This document shows, piece by piece, positions 26,415-35,032 of a stretch of DNA of 64,000 bases. The stretch comes from Gemmatimonadota bacterium (GTDB lineage: Bacteria > Latescibacterota > UBA2968 > GCA-2709665). A program made the position numbers and the translations under genes. The first letter of the stretch is position 1; each line of letters starts with the position of its first letter. The notes beneath the pieces were generated by a model. It was not told the DNA's origin and made no database searches. It saw nothing but the letters and a program-made list of their open reading frames with translations. The stretch is taken from assembly GCA_028874335.1 (NCBI GenBank), contig JAPPJY010000092.1, positions 1 to 64,000 on the forward strand. Direction: 5' to 3'.

Positions 26415-28850
26415 ATGATGCGTTCGAACCGTATGAACACCGTCCTGAAAGGGTGCGGTGGATGGGCGTTCGCAGCAGTCCTGGCGATATGCTGGTCCGG
26501 ACAGGTCTGGGGCCAGGCGAATCACCCGGGATCCGCCGGCAGGGCCGCCCTGGAACGCGGGATGCTGTACACGTCCGTGACCACTCTGGGCACGCAGGGG
26601 GGCTCCATCGGCGCGGCGCTCTCGCGGGCCTCCAGCATGGTGTACCCGGCCACGGTGGGCGGGGACATCATCACGGGCCAGGGCTGGGCGAGCCAGTTGC
26701 CCTTCTTCCGCGTCGACTGCAACAGCGAAGGGCGGATCGAAGCCACGTCGCACGGGGAGGGCATCGGCCTGGCCTTGCGCCTTCCATCCAGTTTCCAGGG
26801 CTCGAGAGCCTACGACAATTTCTCCAAGAACGGGTTCTACGTGGTTCTGACCGGCCCGCGGTCGGACATGCTCGACGAGATTGTGCCCATGGTGGGCGAC
26901 CCCTCCATGGATGAGGAACTGCAGTACCTGGGAGGGGAGATCAGGACGCAGCCCTCCTCCGCCGAGAATCCGGGCCATGACTGGCGCAAAGGCGCACCGT
27001 GGTATTACGCGCCAACGTGGAGCGAGAACCTCGCGCAGCTTCTGGAGAATGCGCCGCTGAACAGGTCCCCCGTGAGGATCAGCAACTGGTCGTGGGGGGA
27101 ATACGCGACACCTGGGCCTCCGGCCGCGCCGTCATCCCGTTCCGACGAGTGGCCCGAAGAGATCATCGTGACCAAGTGGACAACGCTTGCCGGCGTTACC
27201 TTTACGCGGCGCACGATGGCCTGGAGCTATCCGGCGTGGGATGACTTCATTATTACCGAGATCGAATTCGAAAACACGGGCGACAGCGACGGAGACGGCG
27301 AGAGGGACCTGCCTGCGGTAAGGCTGGACGACGTTTTCGTTCCCATCATCGGCGCCTGGATGATCTCTGATTCGGGACTGTCTCACTACAACCGGTCGGA
27401 CAGTTGGCACTGGTACAACGTGGGCGGTCTTGACGACTGGATCGTCTATACCGAGAATGCCGGTTATTCCGGCCCGGCCAAAGGGCTGAAGATGATCGTT
27501 GACTGGGACGGCGACAGTCCGGAGTTTCCCTGGGACGATACCGGCGATCCCGTCAACAAGCTGATTATTTCGCCCTCCTGCGATACGGGGCGCAAGGACG
27601 GCGAATTCACCTCCTATCAGTATATGGGCTTCGGTCCTCTGGCGTATGAGGACGGCGGGGATTGGGGATTCAATACCAGGGACGCCGGCAAGTATGTCCA
27701 GCCCCAGGGCGACCAGCCCCACGCCGTGCGCTTCTGGCGGATCGAAAGCACCACCGTGTCCGAAGACCCGCGGCCTGGCGCGCACGACCGGGAGACCATG
27801 TTCAATATGATCGCGGATGCCGGCTTTCAGGCGAATCCCGGTGAGATCGGCGTGTTTTACAGCGCCCAGACCTTCGGGCCGTATTCGCTTGGACCCGGCG
27901 ACAAGGCCAAGCTGGTGGTGGCCTGGGTGGGCGGATCGGGCGCCGGAGAGAGCGACCTCTACACCTGGACGAGGTCGCATCTGTACGACTTCGACGGCCT
28001 GAAGAAGGGCGAGGAATGGATGGTCGAGTTCTTCAAGCGCGCGAAGTGGGCTTATGATAATGAATACGACGTCCCCGATTCGCCGCCGGACGTGTACGTG
28101 GCGGTGACGAACAGCCCGGACGCGCAGAACCTGCTCACCTGGAACTCGGCCGACGGCGCGATGAACCCGGACTATATCGGCGCGGAGGCGCAGGACGTGG
28201 CGGGTTACCGCATCTACAGGTCCGAATGGAACCCCGACGGGCCCTGGACAAGGGTCGGTGAGGTCCCGGCCGGGACGCATACGTTTACGGACGTTGAGTC
28301 GGTAGCCGGATTCAACTACTGGTATTCGGTAAGGCCGTTCGCCAACGGCCATGAAGACTGGATGGGACGCGTGGGCACCATGGCCACCCTCCCCGCCCTC
28401 GTGCAGGCGCAGGTGAAGGCCGGCCTCGAAGGCGGCCAGTGGGCCAGGTCGCAGCGCAAGCCGCCGTTCTTCAGTCCGAAGCAGCCCGCGGTTGGCGAGA
28501 CCGAGGCGTTGGGCCGGGAGGTCTTCGTGGTACCCAATCCGTTCCGGGTTGGCGATGCCAATCTGCAGTATCCGGGCAAACCGCAGATCCGGTTCGTGAA
28601 CGTCCCGAGCAAGGCCTGGATCTACGTGTTCAACAGCGCGGGCGACATGGTCGGAAAGATCCTGCACGACGACCGCACGGATGCGCCCAACGATCCGGAC
28701 GTCTGGCTGGGCGAAGCCCAGTGGGACCAGCTGGCGATGTCGCTGGGCACCGGGTCAATTTCCGCGGGCGTCTACTTCTTCGTGGTGGAATCTCTCGTTT
28801 CCGAAAGTATGGGGAAAAAGCGGATTGGAAAGTTCATGGTCATCCGATAG
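26415..28850 (+). CDS. Large secreted protein with fibronectin-like domain and T9SS-like C-terminal sorting domain
   Basis: This 811-residue exported protein has a signal peptide of about 34 residues (ending SGQVWG). The central region has no family I can name (many Trp, Asp and Gly, for example WYYAPTWSENLAQLLE and DDFIITEIEFENTGDSDGDG). A fibronectin type III-like segment lies near residues 557-660 (NLLTWNSADG through YRIYRSEW to YWYSVRPF). The last 110 residues read VFVVPNPF, then AWIYVFNSAGDMVGKI, then SAGVYFFVVE and GKFMVIR, closely resembling type A sorting domains of type IX secretion substrates. An adjacent PorV-like gene fits. AAGGAGG precedes ATG; a second ATG at 26418 is equally possible. 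Confidence 0.83.
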   Translation: MMRSNRMNTVLKGCGGWAFAAVLAICWSGQVWGQANHPGSAGRAALERGMLYTSVTTLGTQGGSIGAALSRASSMVYPATVGGDIITGQGWASQLPFFRVDCNSEGRIEATSHGEGIGLALRLPSSFQGSRAYDNFSKNGFYVVLTGPRSDMLDEIVPMVGDPSMDEELQYLGGEIRTQPSSAENPGHDWRKGAPWYYAPTWSENLAQLLENAPLNRSPVRISNWSWGEYATPGPPAAPSSRSDEWPEEIIVTKWTTLAGVTFTRRTMAWSYPAWDDFIITEIEFENTGDSDGDGERDLPAVRLDDVFVPIIGAWMISDSGLSHYNRSDSWHWYNVGGLDDWIVYTENAGYSGPAKGLKMIVDWDGDSPEFPWDDTGDPVNKLIISPSCDTGRKDGEFTSYQYMGFGPLAYEDGGDWGFNTRDAGKYVQPQGDQPHAVRFWRIESTTVSEDPRPGAHDRETMFNMIADAGFQANPGEIGVFYSAQTFGPYSLGPGDKAKLVVAWVGGSGAGESDLYTWTRSHLYDFDGLKKGEEWMVEFFKRAKWAYDNEYDVPDSPPDVYVAVTNSPDAQNLLTWNSADGAMNPDYIGAEAQDVAGYRIYRSEWNPDGPWTRVGEVPAGTHTFTDVESVAGFNYWYSVRPFANGHEDWMGRVGTMATLPALVQAQVKAGLEGGQWARSQRKPPFFSPKQPAVGETEALGREVFVVPNPFRVGDANLQYPGKPQIRFVNVPSKAWIYVFNSAGDMVGKILHDDRTDAPNDPDVWLGEAQWDQLAMSLGTGSISAGVYFFVVESLVSESMGKKRIGKFMVIR

Positions 28851-28887
28851 CCGGCGTGAGGCAATCCCGGGAAGGAGCGATAAGCTT

Positions 28888-29868
28888 ATGAAGCGGATAC
28901 TTTGCATGACACTGATGACCGTTCTCGCGGCCGGCGCATTCGGGAACTCGCCCGCGGAAGCGCGGGACGTACCCGAAATCCTGAAGTCCGAGGATTTCCG
29001 GAAATTGGGACTGGCGTCGTTTCCGTGGATGAAAGTGACCCAGTCCCCGCGCGCCGCGGCCATGGGAGACGCGTTTACGGCCGTTTCGAACGACATTAAC
29101 GCGATTTTTTCAAACCCCGCCGGTCTGGTTCACCTGAAGCGATTCGGGTACCAGCTATCCCACACCCGGTGGTTGGTCGACACCGGATTCTACAGCGGTG
29201 CCTTTGCCTACAGGACCGGCTGGGGCGTTCTGGGCGCCAGCGTGCTGAATTACGACGTGGGCGATATGCCGGTACGGACCATTTTCAACCCCGAGGGCAC
29301 GGGGGAGATGATTAAGGGCGGCGGAACGTCCGTCGGCCTGGCCTATGCGTTTCACGCAACCGACAAGCTGGGCCTGGGCGTCCGGGTGGTGTATATCTCC
29401 GAGACCCTGCACGTCGACGACATGACCTCCCTCGTTCTGGACGCAGGCACCCACTTCTACACGGGTTTCCGGAGTTCACGAATCGCCTTGGCCATGCGGA
29501 ATTTCGGGCCGGATACCAAGGTGCTGGCGGAAGACCAGAAATTCCTGATGCCGATGAATTTCGATATCGGCGTGGCCATGGAGCTCTTCGGCCAGATGGA
29601 CGAGCCGAATTACCTGACCGTCTCCTTCGCCAGTTCTTATCAGGTGGACTACGAACAGCGCTGGCAGATCGGCAGTGAGCTCTGGCTTTCCAACGCGGTT
29701 GCGCTACGCGCCGGATACAAGTTCAACCACGACCTGGAGACTTACAGCTTCGGCGCGGGATTCAAAGGTAACTTTGGCGACCGGACGGTGCTGGTTGACG
29801 TCGCCTATACCAACGTCGGCGAGTTGCTGGATGCACCGATTCGGTTCAGCATTGGCGGCGCATTTTAG
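28888..29868 (+). CDS. PorV/PorQ-like outer-membrane barrel protein
   Basis: This 326-residue outer-membrane protein starts with a signal peptide (MKRILCMTLMTVLAAGAFGNSPAEA). The family hallmark follows: AAAMGDAFTAVSNDINAIFSNPAG, resembling PorV, PorQ and UPF0164 proteins that act as carriers or shuttles in type IX secretion in Bacteroidota. The remainder is alternating beta-strands (YQLSHTRWLVDTGFYSGAF; LGLGVRVVYISE; FSIGGAF terminal). GAAGGAGCG precedes the ATG at 28888; a longer frame starting at 28681 would sit inside the previous gene. It lies 37 nt after the sorting-domain protein, suggesting a shared export job. The family assignment is by motif only. Confidence 0.82.
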   Translation: MKRILCMTLMTVLAAGAFGNSPAEARDVPEILKSEDFRKLGLASFPWMKVTQSPRAAAMGDAFTAVSNDINAIFSNPAGLVHLKRFGYQLSHTRWLVDTGFYSGAFAYRTGWGVLGASVLNYDVGDMPVRTIFNPEGTGEMIKGGGTSVGLAYAFHATDKLGLGVRVVYISETLHVDDMTSLVLDAGTHFYTGFRSSRIALAMRNFGPDTKVLAEDQKFLMPMNFDIGVAMELFGQMDEPNYLTVSFASSYQVDYEQRWQIGSELWLSNAVALRAGYKFNHDLETYSFGAGFKGNFGDRTVLVDVAYTNVGELLDAPIRFSIGGAF

Positions 29869-29892
29869 TTTCGTTTGCCGGGGTGGCCCTTA

Positions 29893-30053
29893 GAAGCTGT
29901 CTTAAAATTCCCAGCGGTCTTCGCACGGCTGCAAAAGCGCCGGTCGGCGTTGGTCAAACCCGTCCGTATAGACAAATATGGGCGGGTTTGCCCGCCTTGA
30001 CCGCCACTTTTTCGCTCGCGCTCGGGAACTCGCCGGTAATTTAAAACAGCTTC
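29893..30053 (+). mobile_element. MITE-like element, copy 1 (161 bp, TTA target duplication)
   Basis: The element starts GAAGCTGTCTTAAAATTCCC and ends with the imperfect inverse AATTTAAAACAGCTTC. It is flanked by TTA at 29890-29892 and 30054-30056. A near-identical inverted copy is at 59130-59291, flanked by TAA. There is no coding capacity. Inner arms AAACCCGTCC and GGGCGGGTTT, and GGTCAA and TTGACC, allow a long hairpin. The 3-bp TNA duplications are like those of some IS5-group transposases, but no transposase is present here. Confidence 0.88.
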
Positions 30054-30165
30054 TTATTGGGGCCGCTCGACTTAAAAAGCGCTAACGGCGGCGCAATGTG
30101 TCTCCGGCCGGGTCGGCGGGAAGGGGCATTGGCCGCCGTTTTGTTATCGGTGCACGGATCGCTAA

Positions 30166-30325
30166 CAGTCCGTTGATAAAGTCGCTCTGCAGGCGAGGCC
30201 GAGCCATTGTGGTCGAAGACAAGGCGCGCGACCGAGTCCCATCCCTCGATTCGGCGAGGGCGCGCAACGCAGTATTTCGACCGCAAGGGCCGGCCGTAGC
30301 CCGGATGGGCTTTTTCAACGGGCTG
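30166..30325 (+). repeat. 160-bp palindromic repeat, copy B (candidate structured leader)
   Basis: This begins CAGTCCGTTGATAAAG and ends CTTTTTCAACGGGCTG. Flanking CTAA occurs at 30162-30165 and 30326-30329, which could be a target duplication. The inner helix is 30207-30217 (TTGTGGTCGAA) with 30276-30286 (TTCGACCGCAA), plus a central hairpin CCCTCG/CGAGGG. Changes relative to copy A preserve pairing. It ends 65 bp upstream of the SUMF1 lipoprotein start. The gap 29869-30390 otherwise holds the MITE-like element and no supported gene. Confidence 0.75.
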
Positions 30326-30390
30326 CTAAGGGAGAGAATCCAGCATTGGGAGAACGAAGCCGGGGGAGGGGTCCTCGGCGCGGGGTTCTC

Positions 30391-31278
30391 ATGCGTGCCG
30401 TTTCCTTTATGTATGTAGGTCTGGTATGGTGGATGGCCGCTGCCTGCGGCGGAGCGGACGAACCGCCCACCAGTGCCGTCGAGGAATTCGACCCGAACAA
30501 GGATCGGCCCCTACCAGTGGGTCTGTTGAGGATTTTCCGCGGCGTCGAGATGGTTCGGGTCCCGGCGGGTCACTTCACCATGGGTATGGAAAGAGGACCG
30601 GCGGACCAGCAGCCCGCGCGACAGGTTTACCTGAGCGCGTTCTATATTGACAGGTATGAAGTGACCAATGCGCAGTATTTCCAGTTCTGGGCCGCGCCGG
30701 ACGGCGGCAACCGCGAAAGGTATACCCCGGCCAGCCATGGATCCACGAACGGTATCGGTGACTGGCCGGACCGGGCGGAAAACAGGCCGGATTTCCCGGC
30801 CGTGGGGATCAACTGGTTCGACGCGGCCGCCTACTGTGCCTGGCGCGAGGCCAGATTGCCGACCGAAGCGGAGTGGGAGAAGACCGCGCGCGGAGACGAG
30901 GCGAGGGAGCCCTACCCATGGAACAAGGGGCTGAACGGTTCCCGGGCGAATTACAGGGACGGCGACGACGGGTACGACAATACCCTGGCGCCGGTGGGGA
31001 ACTACCCGGAGGGTGTCAGTTTTTACGGAGCCATGGACCTGGTGGGAAACGTGTGGGAGTGGTGCGCGGACTACTACGACGCCGAGTATTACAAAGTGGC
31101 GGTAACCATCGGCCCCATGGGACCGGAGCAGGGTAAATTCCGCGTACTTCGGGGCGGCTCCTGGCGGACCGCCGCGGGACAGGATCCGAACAAGCTCAGC
31201 ATCACCTATCGCAGCTGGTCCGATCCTGCGGGAGCCACGGACGGATGGGGCGTCCGCTGCGCAAGGGACGTAAACTGA
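30391..31278 (+). CDS. SUMF1/formylglycine-generating-enzyme-like lipoprotein
   Basis: This 295-residue predicted lipoprotein has a lipobox ending MAAAC (Cys19). From about residue 54 a complete SUMF1-domain pattern follows: MVRVPAGHFTMG, then YLSAFYIDRYEVTNAQY, FPAVGINWFDAAAYCAW, RLPTEAEWEKTARG, MDLVGNVWEWCAD and VLRGGSWRTA. The two cysteines used by true formylglycine-generating enzymes are not present near the RGGSW segment (RTAAGQDPNKLSITYRSW), so sulfatase activation is unlikely. It is the first gene of a five-gene run, just downstream of a palindromic repeat. A surface scaffold or binding role is inferred. An in-frame ATG at 30346 is less likely. Confidence 0.88.
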   Translation: MRAVSFMYVGLVWWMAAACGGADEPPTSAVEEFDPNKDRPLPVGLLRIFRGVEMVRVPAGHFTMGMERGPADQQPARQVYLSAFYIDRYEVTNAQYFQFWAAPDGGNRERYTPASHGSTNGIGDWPDRAENRPDFPAVGINWFDAAAYCAWREARLPTEAEWEKTARGDEAREPYPWNKGLNGSRANYRDGDDGYDNTLAPVGNYPEGVSFYGAMDLVGNVWEWCADYYDAEYYKVAVTIGPMGPEQGKFRVLRGGSWRTAAGQDPNKLSITYRSWSDPAGATDGWGVRCARDVN

Positions 31279-31280
31279 GC

Positions 31281-32138
31281 ATGCGCCGGCGCAAGCGGTG
31301 GCATGGCGCCTGGTATGGCCTCCTCTTGTGCGCCGGATGCAGTGGAGAGTCCCTTCTGGAAGAACTCCCGGAGGGGGTCTTCCTGGATCACACGCCGGCG
31401 GGTACCGTGGACACGATGCTGGTTGTTAACGCAGGCGACTTCCTGATGGGTACGAATCAGGGATTCGACCCCGAAGGCCCCGCGCACGTCGTGTATCTCA
31501 GTGCGTTCTACATTGACAAATACGAGGTGACCAACGCTCAGTTCCGTGGGTACGCGCGCGCGACGGGGGCTTCATTGCCGGCTGAGACCCGAAATCCGCT
31601 ATTTTCGCAAGACCGCCAGCCGGTTGTGGGGGTGACGTGGACGGAAGCGGATTCCTACTGCAGGTGGCGGGGCGGACGACTGCCCACGGAGGCGCAGTGG
31701 GAAAAGGCGGCGCGCGGAACAGACGGACGGACCTACCCGTGGGGTGAACTGGCGCCCGGCGCGGACCACGCAATCATGGACCTGGGCGGCACGTGTGGCC
31801 GCACCAACTGGGCGAATCCTTCCGCCGGGCCGGTGCCGGGCGAGTTCTGCCATACCCTCCCGGTGGGTTCCAGACCCAGGGGCGCGAGCCCCTACGGGTT
31901 GCTGGACATGGCGGGCAACGCGTGGGAGTGGTGCAACGACTGGTACGACGACACGTACTATGGTCGAAGTCCACGGGAAGATCCATCCGGCCCTGAGGCC
32001 GGGACGTTTCGCGTTGTCAGAGGCAGTTCCTGGCACCACCTGCCCCATTACCTGAAAACATCCGCCCGGTTCAGATTCTATCCCGACCAGAAGGGCAATT
32101 TCATCGGATTTCGCTGTGCACGGGACGTACGCCAATAG
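31281..32138 (+). CDS. Second SUMF1-domain lipoprotein
   Basis: This 285-residue paralogue of the preceding gene starts 2 nt after its stop. The signal is MRRRKRWHGAWYGLLLCAGC with a slightly atypical lipobox and Cys20 as the lipidation site. The SUMF1 pattern is MLVVNAGDFLMG, YLSAFYIDKYEVTNAQF, VVGVTWTEADSYCRW, RLPTEAQWEKAARG, LLDMAGNAWEWCN and VVRGSSWHHLP. As in the first copy, the catalytic cysteine pair is missing around RGSSW, so it is probably not a formylglycine generator. Tandem duplication of the domain suggests a two-subunit surface complex. The next gene begins inside its 3' end. Confidence 0.88.
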   Translation: MRRRKRWHGAWYGLLLCAGCSGESLLEELPEGVFLDHTPAGTVDTMLVVNAGDFLMGTNQGFDPEGPAHVVYLSAFYIDKYEVTNAQFRGYARATGASLPAETRNPLFSQDRQPVVGVTWTEADSYCRWRGGRLPTEAQWEKAARGTDGRTYPWGELAPGADHAIMDLGGTCGRTNWANPSAGPVPGEFCHTLPVGSRPRGASPYGLLDMAGNAWEWCNDWYDDTYYGRSPREDPSGPEAGTFRVVRGSSWHHLPHYLKTSARFRFYPDQKGNFIGFRCARDVRQ

Positions 32139-33285
32139 CCTGAGCGACGGGTTGGTGGGCCGCGCGCTGCGGCAGGGATTGCTTGCGGTCTGCGTTTCGT
32201 CCGCGCAGCCCCTGGTGGCGAGCGATGCGGGGTTCGCTCTGGAGGACAGCGTAGCCGCCAGGTTGATCGACGCGACCGGCTTGACATCGGTGACGACGGC
32301 GGGATTCGGGATGGGGGCGACTCAAGGCGCATATCCGCCATTTGCCGAAGCCGCCAGACATGTGGCTGACAGCAGAGGCCAGAGCGAGGGGAAATGGAAC
32401 CTGACCCGTCCGGCGGTCGCTTTCGCGGTCGGCCGGCTGCGCGAGGCGCTGGCGGACGCTCCTGAATTCGCGGCGGCTCACTACCTGCTGGGCCTGATGG
32501 ACGCACGGCAGCGAAGGTACGGGGACGCGCTGGCGGCATACCGGCGGGCAGCCGGGGCGGGGTCACCCTTTTCCAAAGATTCCATGAAAGCGCTGTTCCT
32601 CGGGGTGGTTGCCCGCTGCCAGGCCGCCGCGCAGCAGGTTGCGAAGGGCACCCAGTTTCTGGACAGGGGAAAGGTCGAGGAGGCGGGAGCGGCATATGCG
32701 GAGGCCGTTGGGCTGATGTCGGACTATGCCGAGGCGCAGGCGAACCTGGGCCTTGTCCGTATGCTCCGGGGAGATATCGACGGGGCCGTTTCCCGGCAAC
32801 TGGAGGCCATCCGGCTCGATCCGGCCCTCGCCGAAGCGCATTACAATCTGGGCAATGCATATTCCCGGCAGGGCAGGTACGAGGAGGCGGTGATCTCGTT
32901 CAAAGAAGCCATCCGGCTGAAACCGGACAGCGCGCCGCCCGATTCAGTCGTATCGATTGTCGACGCGCATCAGGGGGCGCACACACGGTCCGTGGCCGGT
33001 TACCAGCACGCTATGCGGCACGCGGGTCTGGCAAATGCCCATTTCAATCTCGGCGACAACAAAACAGCGATTCAGGCTTACACCCGCGCGATTCGGCTGG
33101 CGCCCGATTTCGCAGACGGGCATTACAATCTGGGCGTTATTCACGAACGGGAGGGTAACGCGGAGCGCGCTATCGTCCACTGGCGGGCCTATCTGAAACT
33201 TGCCCTAAACGACCCGTCACAGCGGAAGTGGGTGGCGGACGCCAGGGTGAGACTTGATCGACTGGAGAGTCACCAGGAACAGTGA
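32116..33285 (+). CDS. TPR-repeat protein
   Basis: A 389-residue protein starting at GTG 32116, 23 nt inside the preceding gene in another frame. A hydrophobic stretch near residues 20-35 (GLLAVCVSSAQPLVA) may be a signal peptide. From about residue 100 there are at least six tetratricopeptide helices, with A-x-x-x-LG and P-x-x-A-x-x-x-YN-LG patterns such as LAEAHYNLGNAYSRQGRYEE and FADGHYNLGVIHEREGN. TPR domains mediate protein contacts, here probably in the periplasm. The stop overlaps the start of the ASPIC protein by one base, showing tight coupling. No catalytic function is visible. Confidence 0.85.
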   Translation: MHGTYANSLSDGLVGRALRQGLLAVCVSSAQPLVASDAGFALEDSVAARLIDATGLTSVTTAGFGMGATQGAYPPFAEAARHVADSRGQSEGKWNLTRPAVAFAVGRLREALADAPEFAAAHYLLGLMDARQRRYGDALAAYRRAAGAGSPFSKDSMKALFLGVVARCQAAAQQVAKGTQFLDRGKVEEAGAAYAEAVGLMSDYAEAQANLGLVRMLRGDIDGAVSRQLEAIRLDPALAEAHYNLGNAYSRQGRYEEAVISFKEAIRLKPDSAPPDSVVSIVDAHQGAHTRSVAGYQHAMRHAGLANAHFNLGDNKTAIQAYTRAIRLAPDFADGHYNLGVIHEREGNAERAIVHWRAYLKLALNDPSQRKWVADARVRLDRLESHQEQ

Positions 33286-35015
33286 TGCGTCCCGCTATGA
33301 TATGTACAGTTTTCGTGTTCCTGACGAGTACTGTTGGGAAATGCCCCGCGCAGGGCGTGAAGTTCAGGAACGTGACCGCGGCCGCCGGGATTGGATTCAT
33401 CCACGATAACGGCGGGTGGGGCAGGGAGTACATGCCGGAAACGATGGGGTCCGGGTGCGCGTTCTGGGACTATGACGGCGACGGGGATGCGGACATTCTC
33501 TTGATCAATGCCTCCACGCTGCACGAAGGCGCATCGGATCCGCCATCCACGATGGCGCTTTATCGCAACGATGGACACGGGCACTTTTCGGATGTGACGG
33601 CCCTGGCCGGGCTCAAGCAGCCCCTGTACGGGATGGGAAGTGCGGCTGCCGACTATGACAATGACGGGGACAGCGACCTGTACGTGGCCTGTCTCGGCGC
33701 CAACCGGCTGTACCGGAACCAGGGAAACGGACGGTTCGAGGACGTTACGGCAGAGATGGGGGTGGGTGACTCCACGTGGAGCGTTTGCGCGGTCTGGCTG
33801 GACTACGACCGGGACGGGGACCTCGACCTGTTCGTGGGAAACTACCTGCAGTGGACCGCGGAACGGGACGATTGGCTGTCTGCGCGTTCGAACGCGAGGT
33901 CATACGCGCCGCAGCTGTACGACCCCGAGTACTCGCGGCTTTACCGCAACGACGGCAGTCGGTTTGTGGACGTCACAGCTGAATCCGGAATCGGCCGAAG
34001 GCCCGGTAAGGGCATGTCGGCGGTCGCGCTGGATTACAACGGGGACGGATGGCCGGACATCCTGATGTCGAATGACACCATGCCGGACTTTCTCTACCGC
34101 AACAACGGTGACGGCACGTTTACGGAGGATGGCCTTCTGTCGGGCATTGCGTACAGCGCCGCCGGGGAGGCGAAGTCGGGCATGGGTGTCGACGCGGGAG
34201 ACGTCCGCAATGCCGGCCTGGAGGACGTGGCCATCGGGAACTTCGCCTACGAGATGATCTCCCTGTTTCAAAACCAGGACGGGGCTTACTTCACGGACCG
34301 GACCCTGCCATCCGGCGTCGGGCGCCCGAGTGCGCCGTTCGTCACGTTCGGGGTCTTCTTCTTCGACTACGATCTGGACGGCCGCCAGGACCTCTTCGCG
34401 GCAAACGGACACGTGGACAGCCGGATTAATCAGACCAAACCCCACCTCAGCCACGCCCAGCGACCGTTACTCTACCGGAACGAGAGCGGCGGCAGCTTCA
34501 TGGAGGTCGGCGCTGGATGCGGCGATCTGGCCGATCCCCTGGTTGGGCGCGGCGCCGCGTACGCGGACTATGACGGTGACGGCGACCTGGACGTGCTGGT
34601 TGCCACAAACAATGGCCGCCCCGCGCTATATCGCAACGAAGGAGGGAACCGGAACCGTTGCCTGAGGGTAAAACTGATTGGAGGCGGCCCGTCAACAGAC
34701 GACAGGTCGCGCAAGGCGGATGGTGAGGCGACCTGGTCCAACCGGGACGGGATCGGTGCGAAGGTTCGGGTGCGGTCCGGGGGAGTCGCGCAGACGCGTT
34801 CCGTCAGGGCGGGATCCAGTTATTGTTCCCAGAGTGAGCAGGTATTGACATTCGGGCTGGCAGGCGCCGGGGCGGCAGATTCAGTTGAGGTGGCCTGGCC
34901 GTCCGGTCGGATAGAACGAATCAACGACGTTGCAGCCGGGCAGACGGTAACCGTTCGGGAGGGACGGGGAATTGTTGCCGGAATGCCGCTGAGGAACAAC
35001 TCGGCGGCGGATTGA
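33285..35015 (+). CDS. FG-GAP/VCBS-repeat protein with ASPIC/UnbV domain (CRTAC1-like)
   Basis: This 576-residue secreted protein has a signal peptide (ending KCPAQG). The body has about seven FG-GAP/VCBS repeats with calcium-binding DxDGDGDxD loops (FWDYDGDGDADILLIN, AADYDNDGDSDLYVA, LDYDRDGDLDLFVGNY, YDLDGRQDLFAANG). The C-terminal ASPIC/UnbV domain is diagnostic (GAKVRVRSGG through SVEVAWPSGRIERI). Such proteins are beta-propeller-like, secreted and calcium-stabilised, and their ligand is unknown. The first ATG overlaps the previous stop by one base (TGATG). The run of neighbours suggests a cell-surface assembly. Confidence 0.92.
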   Translation: MRPAMICTVFVFLTSTVGKCPAQGVKFRNVTAAAGIGFIHDNGGWGREYMPETMGSGCAFWDYDGDGDADILLINASTLHEGASDPPSTMALYRNDGHGHFSDVTALAGLKQPLYGMGSAAADYDNDGDSDLYVACLGANRLYRNQGNGRFEDVTAEMGVGDSTWSVCAVWLDYDRDGDLDLFVGNYLQWTAERDDWLSARSNARSYAPQLYDPEYSRLYRNDGSRFVDVTAESGIGRRPGKGMSAVALDYNGDGWPDILMSNDTMPDFLYRNNGDGTFTEDGLLSGIAYSAAGEAKSGMGVDAGDVRNAGLEDVAIGNFAYEMISLFQNQDGAYFTDRTLPSGVGRPSAPFVTFGVFFFDYDLDGRQDLFAANGHVDSRINQTKPHLSHAQRPLLYRNESGGSFMEVGAGCGDLADPLVGRGAAYADYDGDGDLDVLVATNNGRPALYRNEGGNRNRCLRVKLIGGGPSTDDRSRKADGEATWSNRDGIGAKVRVRSGGVAQTRSVRAGSSYCSQSEQVLTFGLAGAGAADSVEVAWPSGRIERINDVAAGQTVTVREGRGIVAGMPLRNNSAAD

Positions 35016-35032
35016 GACAAAGGGGGCGCATC

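Noticed and set aside
30391-32138. SUMF1-domain proteins as formylglycine-generating enzymes
   Set aside because: The catalytic cysteine pair is missing in both, and no sulfatase gene is present in the window.
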